From Vandiemenella viatica (Eukaryota > Arthropoda > Insecta > Orthoptera > Morabidae): DNA of 64,000 nt. Shown piece after piece: positions 46,557 to 57,060 of the stretch (position 1 is the stretch's first letter; each line of letters starts with the position of its first letter). The translations under genes and the position numbers were made by a program. The notes beneath the pieces were generated by a model. It did not search any database. It had not been told where the DNA came from and was given only the letters and a program-made list of their open reading frames with translations. The DNA lies in assembly GCA_031002005.1 (NCBI GenBank), contig CM061918.1, positions 57,169,478-57,233,477 on the forward strand. The letters are read 5' to 3'.

Positions 46557-47878
46557 GGGGAGACCGGGGCAAGTTGACGAGCGGGGCAAGATGAAGAATG
46601 ATTTAATTTAAATTCCCGCTTCTATGTAGCAGCACTGTATTCATACTACTAGTTCTCTATACGACTAGGAACTAAAATATGGAGCACCGGCGTCTCTCGT
46701 GCCGTATTGTTCCTCGCTATATGCTGATCGAGAATTCTCTGTGACGTGATGTAATTTTCTATATCTCTAAATTAAGACTTCGCAGACTAACAGGTGAGAA
46801 ATTGTTTTATACTTTGTCATACATGAGTAGCTTAAACAATGTGCTTTCATAAAGGCTGTGTATTTGTATCTCATTCTTTTTTAAACTGCCGCAATAATGG
46901 AAACTTTCGAACATTGTCGTTCGGGGCAAGTTGGCTGGGGTAAGTTGACGACCTCGTCATCTGGCCCCAGATGACTTTCGCTGTGTCTGTTTCAGTCTTT
47001 GAGTGCCTTTTTTTTGTGTTTCGTGTAAGAGTCTTGAGTTGCATGACTCACATAGTTTCTCTTAAAATTTGGAAGGGCGCTACTTTACTTATTCATGACA
47101 CATTATGATCCAGATATGGCGAGAACTTATAAAAAGAAGTCCTCCAGAGGCGAGTGGGACCGAAATGCTTTGGCTGCTGCAATAATTGATGTCAAAGGAA
47201 TAAGAAAGTCCTGTTTGGGTGCAGCGAACGTTTACAATATTCCTGAAGCAACACTGCCTCACCATTTGAAGAAAAGAGATGACGTAAGAATTGAATGTTT
47301 GTTTCATACACACAGGCTCGGGATGTAAGAAATTAAAGTTTTACTAAGAAACTGACTTTTACCTCTTCTGAATTAAAAAAAAGAAAAAATCCCGAGTTGC
47401 GACAACATCAAGTAATGCTTCCGAAGAAAGTTTAGTTCAGTGTCCTGGATGTGATGAGATCTATGAAGACCCTCCATCAGAAGACTGGATACAGTGTTGC
47501 ATGTGCTTTAAATGGTGCCACAAAGAATGTTCACACTGTGAAGGAGAGAAATTTCTATGTGACTTCTGTTAATGTTTGCACATCACTGTATACATATTAA
47601 TGCATAGCAATTAAAATGTATTACAGTTTCATTAAGTGTCATCTTGCCCCGTGGTTAAAGTCATCTTGCCCCAGTACTGGGGCAAGATGACAGTTTTGCA
47701 TTACTTTCTAAAATTAATAAAAAACTTTGATAATATGAAAATAAAATTATATATAATTACGAACATTTCAATAAAAGACCAGACTAATAATATTTGCAAT
47801 GAAAAAATATTTTCTTCAAAAAATGAATTTATTAAAAATATTTAATCGTTAACATCGTCAACTTGCCCCGGTCTCCCC
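46557..47878 (+). mobile_element. pogo-like DNA transposon, internally deleted
   Basis: Perfect 24-bp-plus inverted ends (ggggagaccggggcaagttg / caacttgccccggtctcccc) are flanked by TA. Several internal copies of GGGGCAAG(T/A)TGAC occur at about 46586, 46920-46970 and 47637-47690, on both strands. The element is 1,322 bp and encodes only the two ends of its protein. Confidence 0.92.
47095..47575 (+). pseudogene. pogo-type protein relic: psq HTH plus PHD-like finger
   Basis: The first part (47113-47290) is a Pipsqueak-type HTH: RTYKKKSSRGEWDRNAL ... GAANVYNIPEATLPHHLKK. After a gap and frame change, 47390-47575 gives a cysteine-rich segment with CPGC, WIQCCMCFKWCH, CSHC and FLCDFC at the stop, arranged like a PHD/zinc finger. 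The DDE catalytic domain that normally lies between is gone. Confidence 0.78.
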
Positions 47879-48419
47879 TATATATATTAATGTATATCCC
47901 ATGATACCACTGATAGGCTATGTTTCGTTTTGATGCCACGACGAAAAGCAAAGATATTCAATGTAATGTTTCGTAAAACGCGATTCACGAAATACCTACT
48001 GGTTGGATTTTGATGGGATTTCTATTAATATAGAGCCCGTGATCCCACTAGTAAAATGGGGAATGTTTCATCTTGATGTGAGGTTCGAAAGCTGAGAAAT
48101 TTAAAATAAAATTTTCCACAAATTAGTATCCTTTTTATTAAAAAAAAAAAAAAAAAAAAAAAAGGCGATTCACGCAAATACTACTGATGTGAAATGTCAA
48201 GTAGGTAGGTTTTATTTTGATGTGACGTCGCAACTTTGAAAAATTAAGATACTATTTACTAATGTGAAACGACATAAAATTTTATGCGCCTATGTAAATT
48301 GATATTGATCACCATTTTTTGTGGAAGAGCGTTAAGCCTGACAATGTCAACATTTAAGCTAAAGTGAACTTCATCTTCTGAGACAAAAAAAAAACAATAG
48401 TAAAACCTTAGCAATTTAG
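47879..48419. other. Intronic AT-rich sequence
   Basis: Blocks such as cgattcac(g)aaatac and ctac/tgatgtgaaatg recur at about 47990, 48160 and 48185, hinting at a decayed tandem repeat. A poly(A) run lies at 48140-48162. Confidence 0.35.
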
Positions 48420-48615
48420 GTTTGTGAGCTGGTTGCGTTTCCAGGAAAAGCAGCTTACTCTAACAAATATAACTAATTTGGGCGTAATTAGTAAATCAGT
48501 TTTTCAAATAACCTAGTGTTTATCGATTATGAAAAAACATTTGACACGTTAGACTCAGTGAAATTGTGTCTGGTTATGTTTCACAAAGGCTACCTCCACA
48601 TGTAGTAGGAATAAT
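48420..48615 (+). pseudogene. LINE reverse transcriptase fragment (motif A)
   Basis: NLVFIDYEKTFDTLDSVKL fits the first catalytic motif of RTE-type reverse transcriptases (FIDYEKAFD). Frameshifts and stops follow (HM** near 48600). It is interrupted by a SINE at 48638. Confidence 0.55.
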
Positions 48616-48637
48616 GCAAATTTTTTATTGTATTTGC

Positions 48638-48842
48638 TTTGGGCGTTACGCCTCGTCGACTACTGGGTCATAATAAAGGAGGGAGCGAATCTAAAACAAG
48701 GAACAATAAGAAATTCGGCATATCATTTTAAAGGAACCGTCAAGGAATTCACCTGGAGTAATTTCGGGAAACAATGTAAAACCGAAATTAGAATTACAGG
48801 ACGGTGATGTCAATACGCCTCCTCCATAATGTGAGGGCCCAG
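48638..48842 (-). mobile_element. tRNA-SINE, strongly diverged
   Basis: The order of tail, body and B-box is kept (ttacgcctcgtcgactactg, acctggagtaatttcgggaa, gcctcctccataatgtgagg) but divergence is high. An old copy. Confidence 0.65.
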
Positions 48843-49606
48843 CAAAAGTTAACAAAGTAATGGTCGAATCAATGTTACTGCATATGACTAAACTATGAAT
48901 CATATGCTCGAGTGCCCTATGTGCCCATCATCCTGCAATAACGAAGACCTGTTTCAAGCAACACACAATGCGATTGAGGTTGCGAAGTACTGGGCTAAGT
49001 GTGTTTAAAGTTGTTGATTTGCACAATGTATTTAACTGTGTATTTTGATGTTTTTGATACGAGAATAATAATAATTGACTAAACAACCGATAGAAGCAGA
49101 TTTCAAAGAGCCTCGGCTGAGTAAATGAAGAAAAGAAAATCTTTAACCTAAATAAGGAAATAATTACATATAGGAAAAAATGTATGGAACATATATACGC
49201 GGGGAACATACCAAACCGCCAAATATACTGCTAAATTACAGACCAAAACAATGAAGAAGAAAAATAAATCGACCTAAGAAAAGCAGGACACAACAAAGTG
49301 TGTGAAGGAGAAGTTGATCATGATAGAGCAGAGGAATGGTTAACTTGTAAGATGGCAAAACGAAAAAAGTAATAATATTTTCCAGTCCAAGTTTGTTGAG
49401 TTAATGTTGTCACATATAATCATCAAACAAGGCAGAAAAAATATTGAGAATGTACTGCACTCTTGACGTCAAAAAACATCCATCGCATATAAAAAAAATC
49501 TCTCACAAGATAGCGCAGGTGTAGTGAAAAGCATAGAGACTAGACTTAAAAATAATATGTTGGTGATTTTTCGGCCCAGGTCCTTAGTTGCTATAATAAA
49601 TTACTG

Positions 49607-49648
<42 letters not shown>

Positions 49649-50239
49649 TTCTTGCAGCTAAAACAAATGCTTTTGATGGCATAACCAAAAAAAGAGTTAA
49701 AAATAATAGTTTGTTAATTACTTGTTCACTACTACTTTTTAAATGAATATTAATTATTATAACCAAAATCGAACACTCCTAAGAATGAAGCTATTAATTG
49801 TTATAACGCATGCACGTTCTCGTAACGAGTTCTGTTGTAACAGATATCACATGTGGTACTGCTGATAACGGTTAACAGGTTACTTGTACTAAGGCCGTGA
49901 GATATGACTCAGTTCCCAAGAGCTGCAGAGTCCGGCTCGGGGGTCGTTATTCAAATGAGAAGGCGGTGGAATCCGGAACCGACATTCAGCAGGGAAAAAC
50001 ATCTCGGCCTTGAGCTGCACTAACAAGTAGGGGATCCTTCAACTAAAGCACCAACCGCTGCATGTTCTTCGCTAACCGACTTCGAAAAAGGAGGGGGTCT
50101 CTCAGTTCGAAGAGTTTGTATCATTTTAAATTTATTTACATCGATTACTAAGAAACTACACACTCGATTTAATTTTGATTTAACTTCGTTTCAAATGTAA
50201 TGGATCACACACCCTCTGGTGCCAACGCCCTTACAACCG
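48843..50239. other. Intronic sequence with poly(A) run
   Basis: AT-rich sequence with a 34-bp A-run at 49611-49644 that may be the tail of an unrecognised retroposon. A GC-richer stretch at 49915-50060 (gagtccggctcgggggtcg) is unassigned. Confidence 0.35.
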
Positions 50240-51130
50240 CACCTTCCCATGACTTTGCCTTTTAGAAGTTCCATCTTTAAACTCCTTGAGTGTTTTTGGT
50301 AAATTGCTCATTGTTTTCCTTGGTAATGTATTCCAGTCCCTGACGCCTTTACTCTTCGCCTGAAATCAAGTGACAGATTATGGTTGTGGTTATCTTTTCC
50401 CTTCTACGTACTACTTCTAATTCTCAACAATATCCATCCATTCATCACAGCGATTGTAAGCCTTAAACAAGCCAAACACTCTCATCACCCGCCGTCTGTC
50501 TTTCAATGACACCCAAACCACCCCCTTCTTCACATCAGTTACTGGAAGCATTCTGTGGATATTCCCATAAACAAATGTAGCTTCTCTCCTTAACGTGATA
50601 CACAAATGGGGATCCTACAGCACTCCACCACATTCAAGACCAAGTTTTTGTAACCCAATTTCCTCACTTCCCTTGTATGATCCCTCACCACCCTATCATT
50701 TTTTTTAACTGTTTAACGTCTCTTAACAGCGAGGTCTTTAGAGACGGGAAAAGATGGGGGGCAAGGAATGGGAAGGAATTCGGCCATGGCCTTTTGAAGG
50801 AAGCATCCCGGCATTTGCCTGGAGTGATTTGGAAAACCATGGAAAACCCAAATCTGGATGCCCGGACGGGGATTCGAACCGGCGTCCTCCCGAATGTGAG
50901 GCCAGAACGGTAACCATTACACCACAACGCTCGGTGCCACCTTATCTAATAAACGAAGGATTTTGAAATCTCTTCCTACCCCTTGCCCGTTGTGTTCTTC
51001 CCAGTTGATTTTATTATCGAATTTTATTCCAAGATATTTACAGTTAGGATCTTCAGCAAGCAATACCTTCTCTGATCTATAATCAAGAAAACCTTTATTT
51101 TTTTGGTTTCCTAGTAAGCAGACTCCTCTT
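50240..51130 (-). pseudogene. Non-LTR retrotransposon fragment, split by a SINE
   Basis: At 50938-51130 (minus), LLGNQKNKGFLDYRSEKV and CKYLGIKFDNKINWEEHN match the region after the RT palm in LINEs (KYLGxxLDxxLxW). After the SINE at 50699-50935 the relic seems to continue to ~50240, with RVKAS(G)T(G)IHYQGK/WNTLPRK-like text in alternate frames. The clade is not clear. Confidence 0.55.
50699..50935 (-). mobile_element. tRNA-SINE, near complete
   Basis: Full tail, body and tRNA part: ctcttaacagcgaggtcttt, ggaattcggccatggccttt, ggggattcgaaccggcgtcc and accattacaccacaacgctc. Very close to the nested copy at 8664-8897. It is inserted in a LINE relic. Confidence 0.9.
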
Positions 51131-51949
51131 GGCATTTATATTTATTCCATGTTTAATTATAGGCCCCGATATCTTGTTCAGATCCTATTACAACACTTCA
51201 CAGTCAGGAGAATCTGAATAGGATATCCGTAAATACTTTTCTAGAGAAAATAGGATTCACTCGAATTACTCCCATTTAAACTGTATCACATTTGGTTCAG
51301 TACTTCTTTTTATAAATTCAAAATAATTGAAATATCAAGTAACTGCTATTTGTATACGTCAATTAGCCGAAAAAGTTGTAAAACATACAAAATTGGTATG
51401 TTCTAGTACGAGTTACTATTAACTGCTTAATAAACAAAGTCATTTATCACTAGTTTAATATGATGTGTTTTTTCTTTACTTCATGTTCTCCGAGATGAGA
51501 GAACTTCATATACAGTTTTCTTAAAATTTAAATATTATTTACTTTTCCATCAACAATTTACTAATATATGTGCGCTAATTTGACTGCCTGTTCTAGCAGT
51601 ACGGGTGAAGTTGAACGGTACGTGACGTCATTCTAAAAAGCAATAAGATTTCAAACTACTTAATGACAGTTTAGAGGTTAGTATCCGCAATTCTGTTACA
51701 TTTTGCAGTAAAATTACATGGTATTCTGCAATAAGATAGGCCCGAAACTCGTAAATGATAGGTCCGATATAGAGACGCGTTGCTACGTCCTTTCTGAGTT
51801 TTAGTGAATAAGTGCTGATTTCAATTTGGTAAACTTAGTGTGTTACCGTTCTGTGCATCTGACAAGGTAGAAGCGGTTGTAAGTAGATTCAGAACTGCAC
51901 TTAGCAAAGATGATTCAGATGTCTTTATAGTAGGTACAGTACTGTAGGA
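51131..51949. other. Intronic AT-rich sequence
   Basis: No coding or repeat signature recognised. Confidence 0.3.
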
Positions 51950-52085
51950 ACATGAAGTAAATTGGCCAAGAGCTTTTGAAGGAATCATCTCGCCATTCGT
52001 CTATACTGATCTGGGGAAATCGTTGAAAAGTGAAATCTGGATGGAACCACTTTGAACCCAGCCATTCTTCGCGTTCAAGATAACC
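51950..52085 (-). mobile_element. tRNA-SINE, degenerate
   Basis: Body phrases (ttggccaagagcttttgaag, gatctggggaaatcgttgaa, aaatctggatgg) remain. Head and tail are not clear. Confidence 0.55.
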
Positions 52086-52189
52086 GTCAAGCTTCGATGG
52101 GTTCTTTTTGAGCGCTGTAATGATCGAGTGAGGTATGTAAAAAAGGTCACGATATTCGCATTGAAGACTCAAGAGAGGAAGTCCAATTT

Positions 52190-52445
52190 TCCATCTCGGT
52201 GATGTTGTCCGGAGGATTTCCTCAAGGACGCCGTGGAGAGAGTCAGGATGCTACAGTGGGAGGCCCTGGCGGAACGAATCTCTTCTTCTTTTTATCTGTC
52301 CGCTGGCTGCGCCACTGACCTCAAGAGGCTGGATCCCGAGGTCACGCAAGGTCGGACACTCCTGTGAGGTGCCTGGACCAGGTGCGCGCTCAGCTCTCCC
52401 AACACTGGTGTCTGCACCCAGTACTACAGTGCCTGGAGAAGTAAC
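52190..52445 (+). other. GC-rich unclassified segment with short open frame
   Basis: A GC-rich island in AT-rich intron. One plus-strand frame reads DFLKDAVERVRMLQWEALAE and GCATDLKRLDPEVTQG before a stop. It has no LRR pattern. It might be an exon fragment of a captured gene or part of a transposon. Function unknown. Confidence 0.3.
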
Positions 52446-53257
52446 CTACACTATCAGTTGAGTGTTGGGCACGCAAAACTTTGGGTTCCGTATTTTTACG
52501 TCGATGTCCACCTCAATTTTCCATACGAACATAAAGCACTATTTCTGAATTATTCAGTGTATTAGGTGCTGATGACACTTCAATGAAACTGAATTACATT
52601 TGTAACCGATATATAAAAATAACTAAGTAAGCACTCGTCATTCCAAATCTTAACGACACTAAAATCGAAGGAAAACATATACGCCTCAGTTCGTCTGTGT
52701 ACCAGAGAATCCCAGCTTAATTTCTGTATCAGTTCTGCAATACTTTCGTAAGGACTGCTGCAAGGGGTCACAAACCAGGTAGCTCTTCTCTGCCCATTCT
52801 CAATCTATTCATTGATCCTTTAATGTACGGATCGCATACTTCAGATGAAGAGTTATCTACTCTAGTTCCTTTACAGATACGTTACAGTTCTTCAGCATTC
52901 GTTCTTTGAATCGCAGTCTAGTGGTTTTTCCAACAACCAATCTTACGAGCTGATCCCGTTTCGTATTGTTTTGAACTGTTACCCAAAGGATTATATATTT
53001 TCAAAAAGTGAAGAGCGTACTTCGTACTCGTCTGCAATTGGGCTCATCCTATTCATTATGTTAATTACCTTGCATTTATTGCAAATTAATACATGAACTA
53101 AAATCAGCAGTTAATTTATACTTGATGGCGAAATATTTTACAACTAATCTTTTTCACTTTCGTCAATACCGTACATCCTTACTCAAATAAAATTACATCT
53201 CAGACCTATAAAACTACCTAGAGCAGTCGATTCAGAATAAGGGATCTCTGAAAAAGC
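52446..53257. other. Intronic sequence, nothing recognised
   Basis: Ordinary AT-rich intron sequence. Confidence 0.3.
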
Positions 53258-53442
53258 ATGGTGGTTGTGCGGTAATGCCAGATTCTGTCATCCCAATACC
53301 AATTATCCAAGACTTCTCGAAATCACTTTAGGTAAAGACCAAGATGGTCTCTTCCTACTCTTTGTCCCTCATATTCTGCTTCCTCTAACGACCGCGACAC
53401 GATTGAGGAGTAAAGCCCAATCGCAAAGAAACTGTCTCTACC
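53258..53442 (+). mobile_element. tRNA-SINE, degenerate
   Basis: Head (catggtggttgtgcggtaat), middle (cgaaatcactttaggtaaag) and tail (ctaacgaccgcgacacgatt, gaggagtaaagcccaat) follow the family order with many changes. Confidence 0.5.
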
Positions 53443-53559
53443 ACGATTGGTAAATTCTCTTCACTCAATTTGTAACTGCCGTGCTACTACTCTATTGCCA
53501 TCTATCGGGTTGAAAATACAACACCCTACAAGAACGTATTTATTGATAGACAGGAGGTG

Positions 53560-54022
53560 GGCATATGGAGCGGTCAATAATGAATATAATCAAGGATAAA
53601 CCATGATACGATCGTGTGGACCTCATCAGAAAGGAGATTACCTGCATGATAAAACTGAGAGCCGGTCACGCTTTGTTAAACAACAAAATATTCATTATGA
53701 AACAAATCGACTCCCAAACGTGTGTGTCCTGTGCAGAGATGGAGGACACATACCATTTCATGTTGAGATGCAGTAACTACCAAGCCGCAAGACATGAATT
53801 TTTAGAAGAAGGTCTACAGATAACAGATACACAATCCCTTATGCAGGTTCTTACCTATCCCAACAAAAAGTCCTCTAAATTACTGTTCAAGTATGTGTCA
53901 GGAACTAAAGATCATGTATAAAACGGTTATATTTACATAAAGGATAGTCATTATTAAGTCTATTTAACTGGCTTAATTTAGCCTATGGCTAAAGCCAAAT
54001 AAAATAAAATAATAATAATAAT
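53560..54022 (+). mobile_element. 5'-truncated LINE, 3' end only
   Basis: The frame at 53604-53921 ends a LINE polyprotein: MIKLRAGHALLNNK, then a zinc-knuckle-like CVSCAEMEDTYHFMLRC. The same C..C...H...C arrangement occurs at the end of the LINE at 57-59.6 kb, but the sequences are far apart. An aataaaataaaataataata tail follows. Confidence 0.65.
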
Positions 54023-54142
54023 TGCTATTAGCATACTTTCGCAAGTAATTGAAACGTAACAGAATTATTTCTATGTGCATCAACTAACACTGCTAAAGAC
54101 ATTTAACTTTTAGAGTTCGCGCTCATTCCCCACGTGTGTCTT

Positions 54143-54345
54143 GGCTTTTTTTACACCTCGTCGACGTCGAGGCCATCAGAGCCGCGAAAGGATAGTGAAC
54201 AAGAATCGGAAAGGAAATCAGCCATGGCCTTTTGAAGAAACTAACCTGGCATTCGCGTGAAATGATTTCGGGAAAACCAAGAAAAACCGAAATCTCGATG
54301 GCCGAATGGTGATTAGAATCCGCTTCATCCCGAATGCTCACCCGT
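54143..54345 (-). mobile_element. tRNA-SINE, diverged
   Basis: Tail and body (acacctcgtcgacgtcgagg, tcagccatggccttttgaag, aaaccgaaatctcgatgg). The B-box is changed (ggtgattagaatccgc) and the A-box end is weak. Confidence 0.72.
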
Positions 54346-55255
54346 CAGAATCGGTTATCTCTTGATCATCTTGGAAACATTTACTCTATTTACAAAACAG
54401 CACATCTGGCAACATTTCCGTCCCAAAAACAACTTTTTAAATCTTTAAAAAATTCTTATGATTTCACGTTTATTCTTTGCTGAGTCTGTTCTTCATCGAA
54501 CAACTGTAATAAGCGCGCAATCATTCCAATATTCGTTTTACGTATGAGGTACTAAATTCAATTTGAATAATTGATTCGGAAGATCATTTTAAATGAGCTC
54601 CTCATTCGTTTGCCGCGGTCTGTGGTAGATTTTTACCGACAGTGCTTAGAACTGTAAATACCTCGTTCCCAGCTGTGAACGTAATACAGTTGTTTCACAC
54701 GAATACTTCTTACCCGGCAATGATACTTAGCACAGAGTTTGAGTAGCACTCAACCCTCATGCATTAAGTCGTTTCTCTTCCGTGAGAATGGAAAGTAGTG
54801 ATGTGAGGAATGTGATCTGTAAACGGAAGCATCGTTCTTGAGAGCAGGAAATGTTTTTCGGAGAAAGTTGATGCAAGACGACAGGCCAGGGAGCGAAACT
54901 GAATTGGACCTATCAATTCTACGGCAGCTTGGCAGCGTGGGGAAGATAAAAACTGTCGATCTTCAAAACTCGAGCCACCGTAAGGACTGTCCTTTTCACT
55001 GTCTGCAGATGGTTTTTGATAATAATATCTGCGAATTATGCAACATTGTAAAAGTTCGCCTTCATTAGTTGCGTTGTAACATTTAACCTAGTTCACAACT
55101 CAAAGGATTCATGATTTGATAGAATGAAGCGTACTGAGCCAGTAAGTCAGAAATAGGATGGCCAGTTCAGGATGTAAAGTTTAGTGTGGAATACTCACGA
55201 CAAAGCGGACGCAACAAATTTCACACACGAATAAACTTTGCCAGAACTAAAGGTT
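54346..55255. other. Intronic sequence, nothing recognised
   Basis: No gene, RNA or nameable repeat seen on either strand. Confidence 0.3.
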
Positions 55256-55520
55256 ATGGGTTGTAAAAAATACAGCAACCAGTCACACTATGATGGTGTT
55301 TATTAAACCATTACCGGTTTCGAGCTATACCTGCTCATCTTCAGATGGTTTGTAAATTTTACATCAACAAATGCAAATACAGGAATGTATTTCCTGTATT
55401 TGCATTTGTTGATGTAAAATTTACAAACCATCTGAAGATGAGCAGGTATAGCTCGAAACCGGTAATGGTTTAATAAACACCATCATAGTGTGACTGGTTG
55501 CTGTATTTTTTACAACCCAT
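55256..55520. mobile_element. Near-perfect 265-bp palindromic foldback element
   Basis: Arms of about 130 bp mirror each other from gggttgtaaaaaatacagca to tgctgtattttttacaaccc, centred near 55388 (tacaggaatgtatttcctgta). Each arm carries catctgaagatgagcaggta then tagctcgaaaccggtaatgg. Related to 14660-15086. The arm identity means this copy is young or maintained. Confidence 0.92.
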
Positions 55521-56035
55521 ATTTGACATCACAGTCGCGGAAGTTCCACCAATCCATCATGGATAAAATATTACTAAAGGTTATATTAAATCATACCGGA
55601 AATCGAAGGAACAACCTTCTTATTTTTTAGAATAATAATAAACTTCCGCGTGATTTTACAGTTGGCTTATAAGAAAATTGCCACCAGGGAATAAGTTCCA
55701 CCGCAATTGATTAATAGATAATAATAATATCAAGAGTTCATAAACGGGTATTCTGAATTCAACAACTCCTAATAGAACAGAATAGTAAATTCTCGCCAAT
55801 ATCTTTCTGCATATACACATTTTTTCGTCGGCAGAAATTCTTTTTTTCCGCGTTATTTTTGCAGTCTTAATCCTGTGTCAAAATCGGTCAATGGTTTTCC
55901 AGATTGTATTTGACAGTCCTCCATCTTCTTCATTGTCTTTTTTTTACAACATTTAGGAGTCGGCTGCCTTTGATGAGTATCACTCATCATTGGCATGGTC
56001 AGATTTGTGAGCTTAGGTTTCGCGTCGCATGCCTG
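55521..56035. other. Intronic sequence, nothing recognised
   Basis: AT-rich with several T-runs (for example around 55845 and 56035). Confidence 0.3.
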
Positions 56036-56274
56036 GTTTTTTTTTATGGCTTTACGCCTCGTTGACATCGAGATCATTAGAGTCGGGAAAGGATGGGGAC
56101 AAGGAACGTGTAGGAAATCAGCCATGATCTTTTGAAGGAAGCATTCCAGTATTCGCCTAGTGTGATTTGGGAAAACCACGGAAAACCCAAATCTGGGTGC
56201 CCGATCGGAGAGTTGAACCCGAGTCCTCCCGAGTGTGAGTCCAGAATATTAACCGTTCACCCACCAGGCTCGGT
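56036..56274 (-). mobile_element. tRNA-SINE, near complete
   Basis: Tail (atggctttacgcctcgttga), body (aaatcagccatgatcttttg), B-box (ggagagttgaacccgagtcc) and A-box end (aaccgttcacccaccaggct). It belongs to the same head subtype as the palindrome copy at 514. Confidence 0.85.
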
Positions 56275-57060
56275 GTTTGACGGTTGCTATCCATTTATTT
56301 TTCTCTAGTTCTAACGCTCTTCTAGTCTTCATAAGACGTTTGGTGGACCTTGCGAAGGAAATTCTTACTAGATCTAAAGTAAGAATAGCTTATTAAATAT
56401 TTGTGAAAATGATGCCTAGAGCCAGTTATCTGTTTCTTCTTTCCCATATCTCTGAACACTGTGCCTATAATGTCTGGGAGTGCTACACAAGCCATAAAAT
56501 TAATCGATAAAACTCATGGATTGCTGACGGTATCGAACAACCTCCTTGGAACTGATTTCATGTCTACGGAATACTGATACAGGTCTTTAATTAATTGTTT
56601 TTAAATGTAGTCTTCATCCTTACGCCTTTGCTCTGTTATGATCAATGCGTCTCTAGGAACCGTTTCTATTTGAAGAGGAATACGTTATCATTACCTGTAC
56701 GTATTGGTACGAGTTCTTCACCAGACAGTGACTCCTTGTAAAATGCTGTCCTGACTCCTAACCGAGATACAAATCGTAAAAGCATTCCAGAAAGAAACTA
56801 CTTGTGTATCTTTACTTTTATACGTATATGTCAAAGGTTTACTTTCGATGACCCTGTCCTAACATATTATCATTAATTTTCTATTACTCCATTATGTCAT
56901 TTCAGATTGATTCCAGCCCGCACGAGAACATCTTAGGTCTCCTTTATTTATCTTAGTTGACCTGTGATGTCAGCTCTCTGTTTACAAATTTCAAAAACTC
57001 CTCGTTTCTTCCTCTTACAATATCTGAAATAAAATGTTATACTAACGTTTTTTATTCTTT
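56275..57060. other. Intronic sequence, nothing recognised
   Basis: AT-rich flank of the LINE. Plus-strand ORF near 56957 is a shadow overlapping the LINE start. Confidence 0.35.

Noticed and set aside
47636..47845. Plus-strand ORF at the 3' end of the pogo-like element
   Set aside because: It covers the subterminal GGGGCAAGATGAC repeats and AT-rich sequence, not protein-like.
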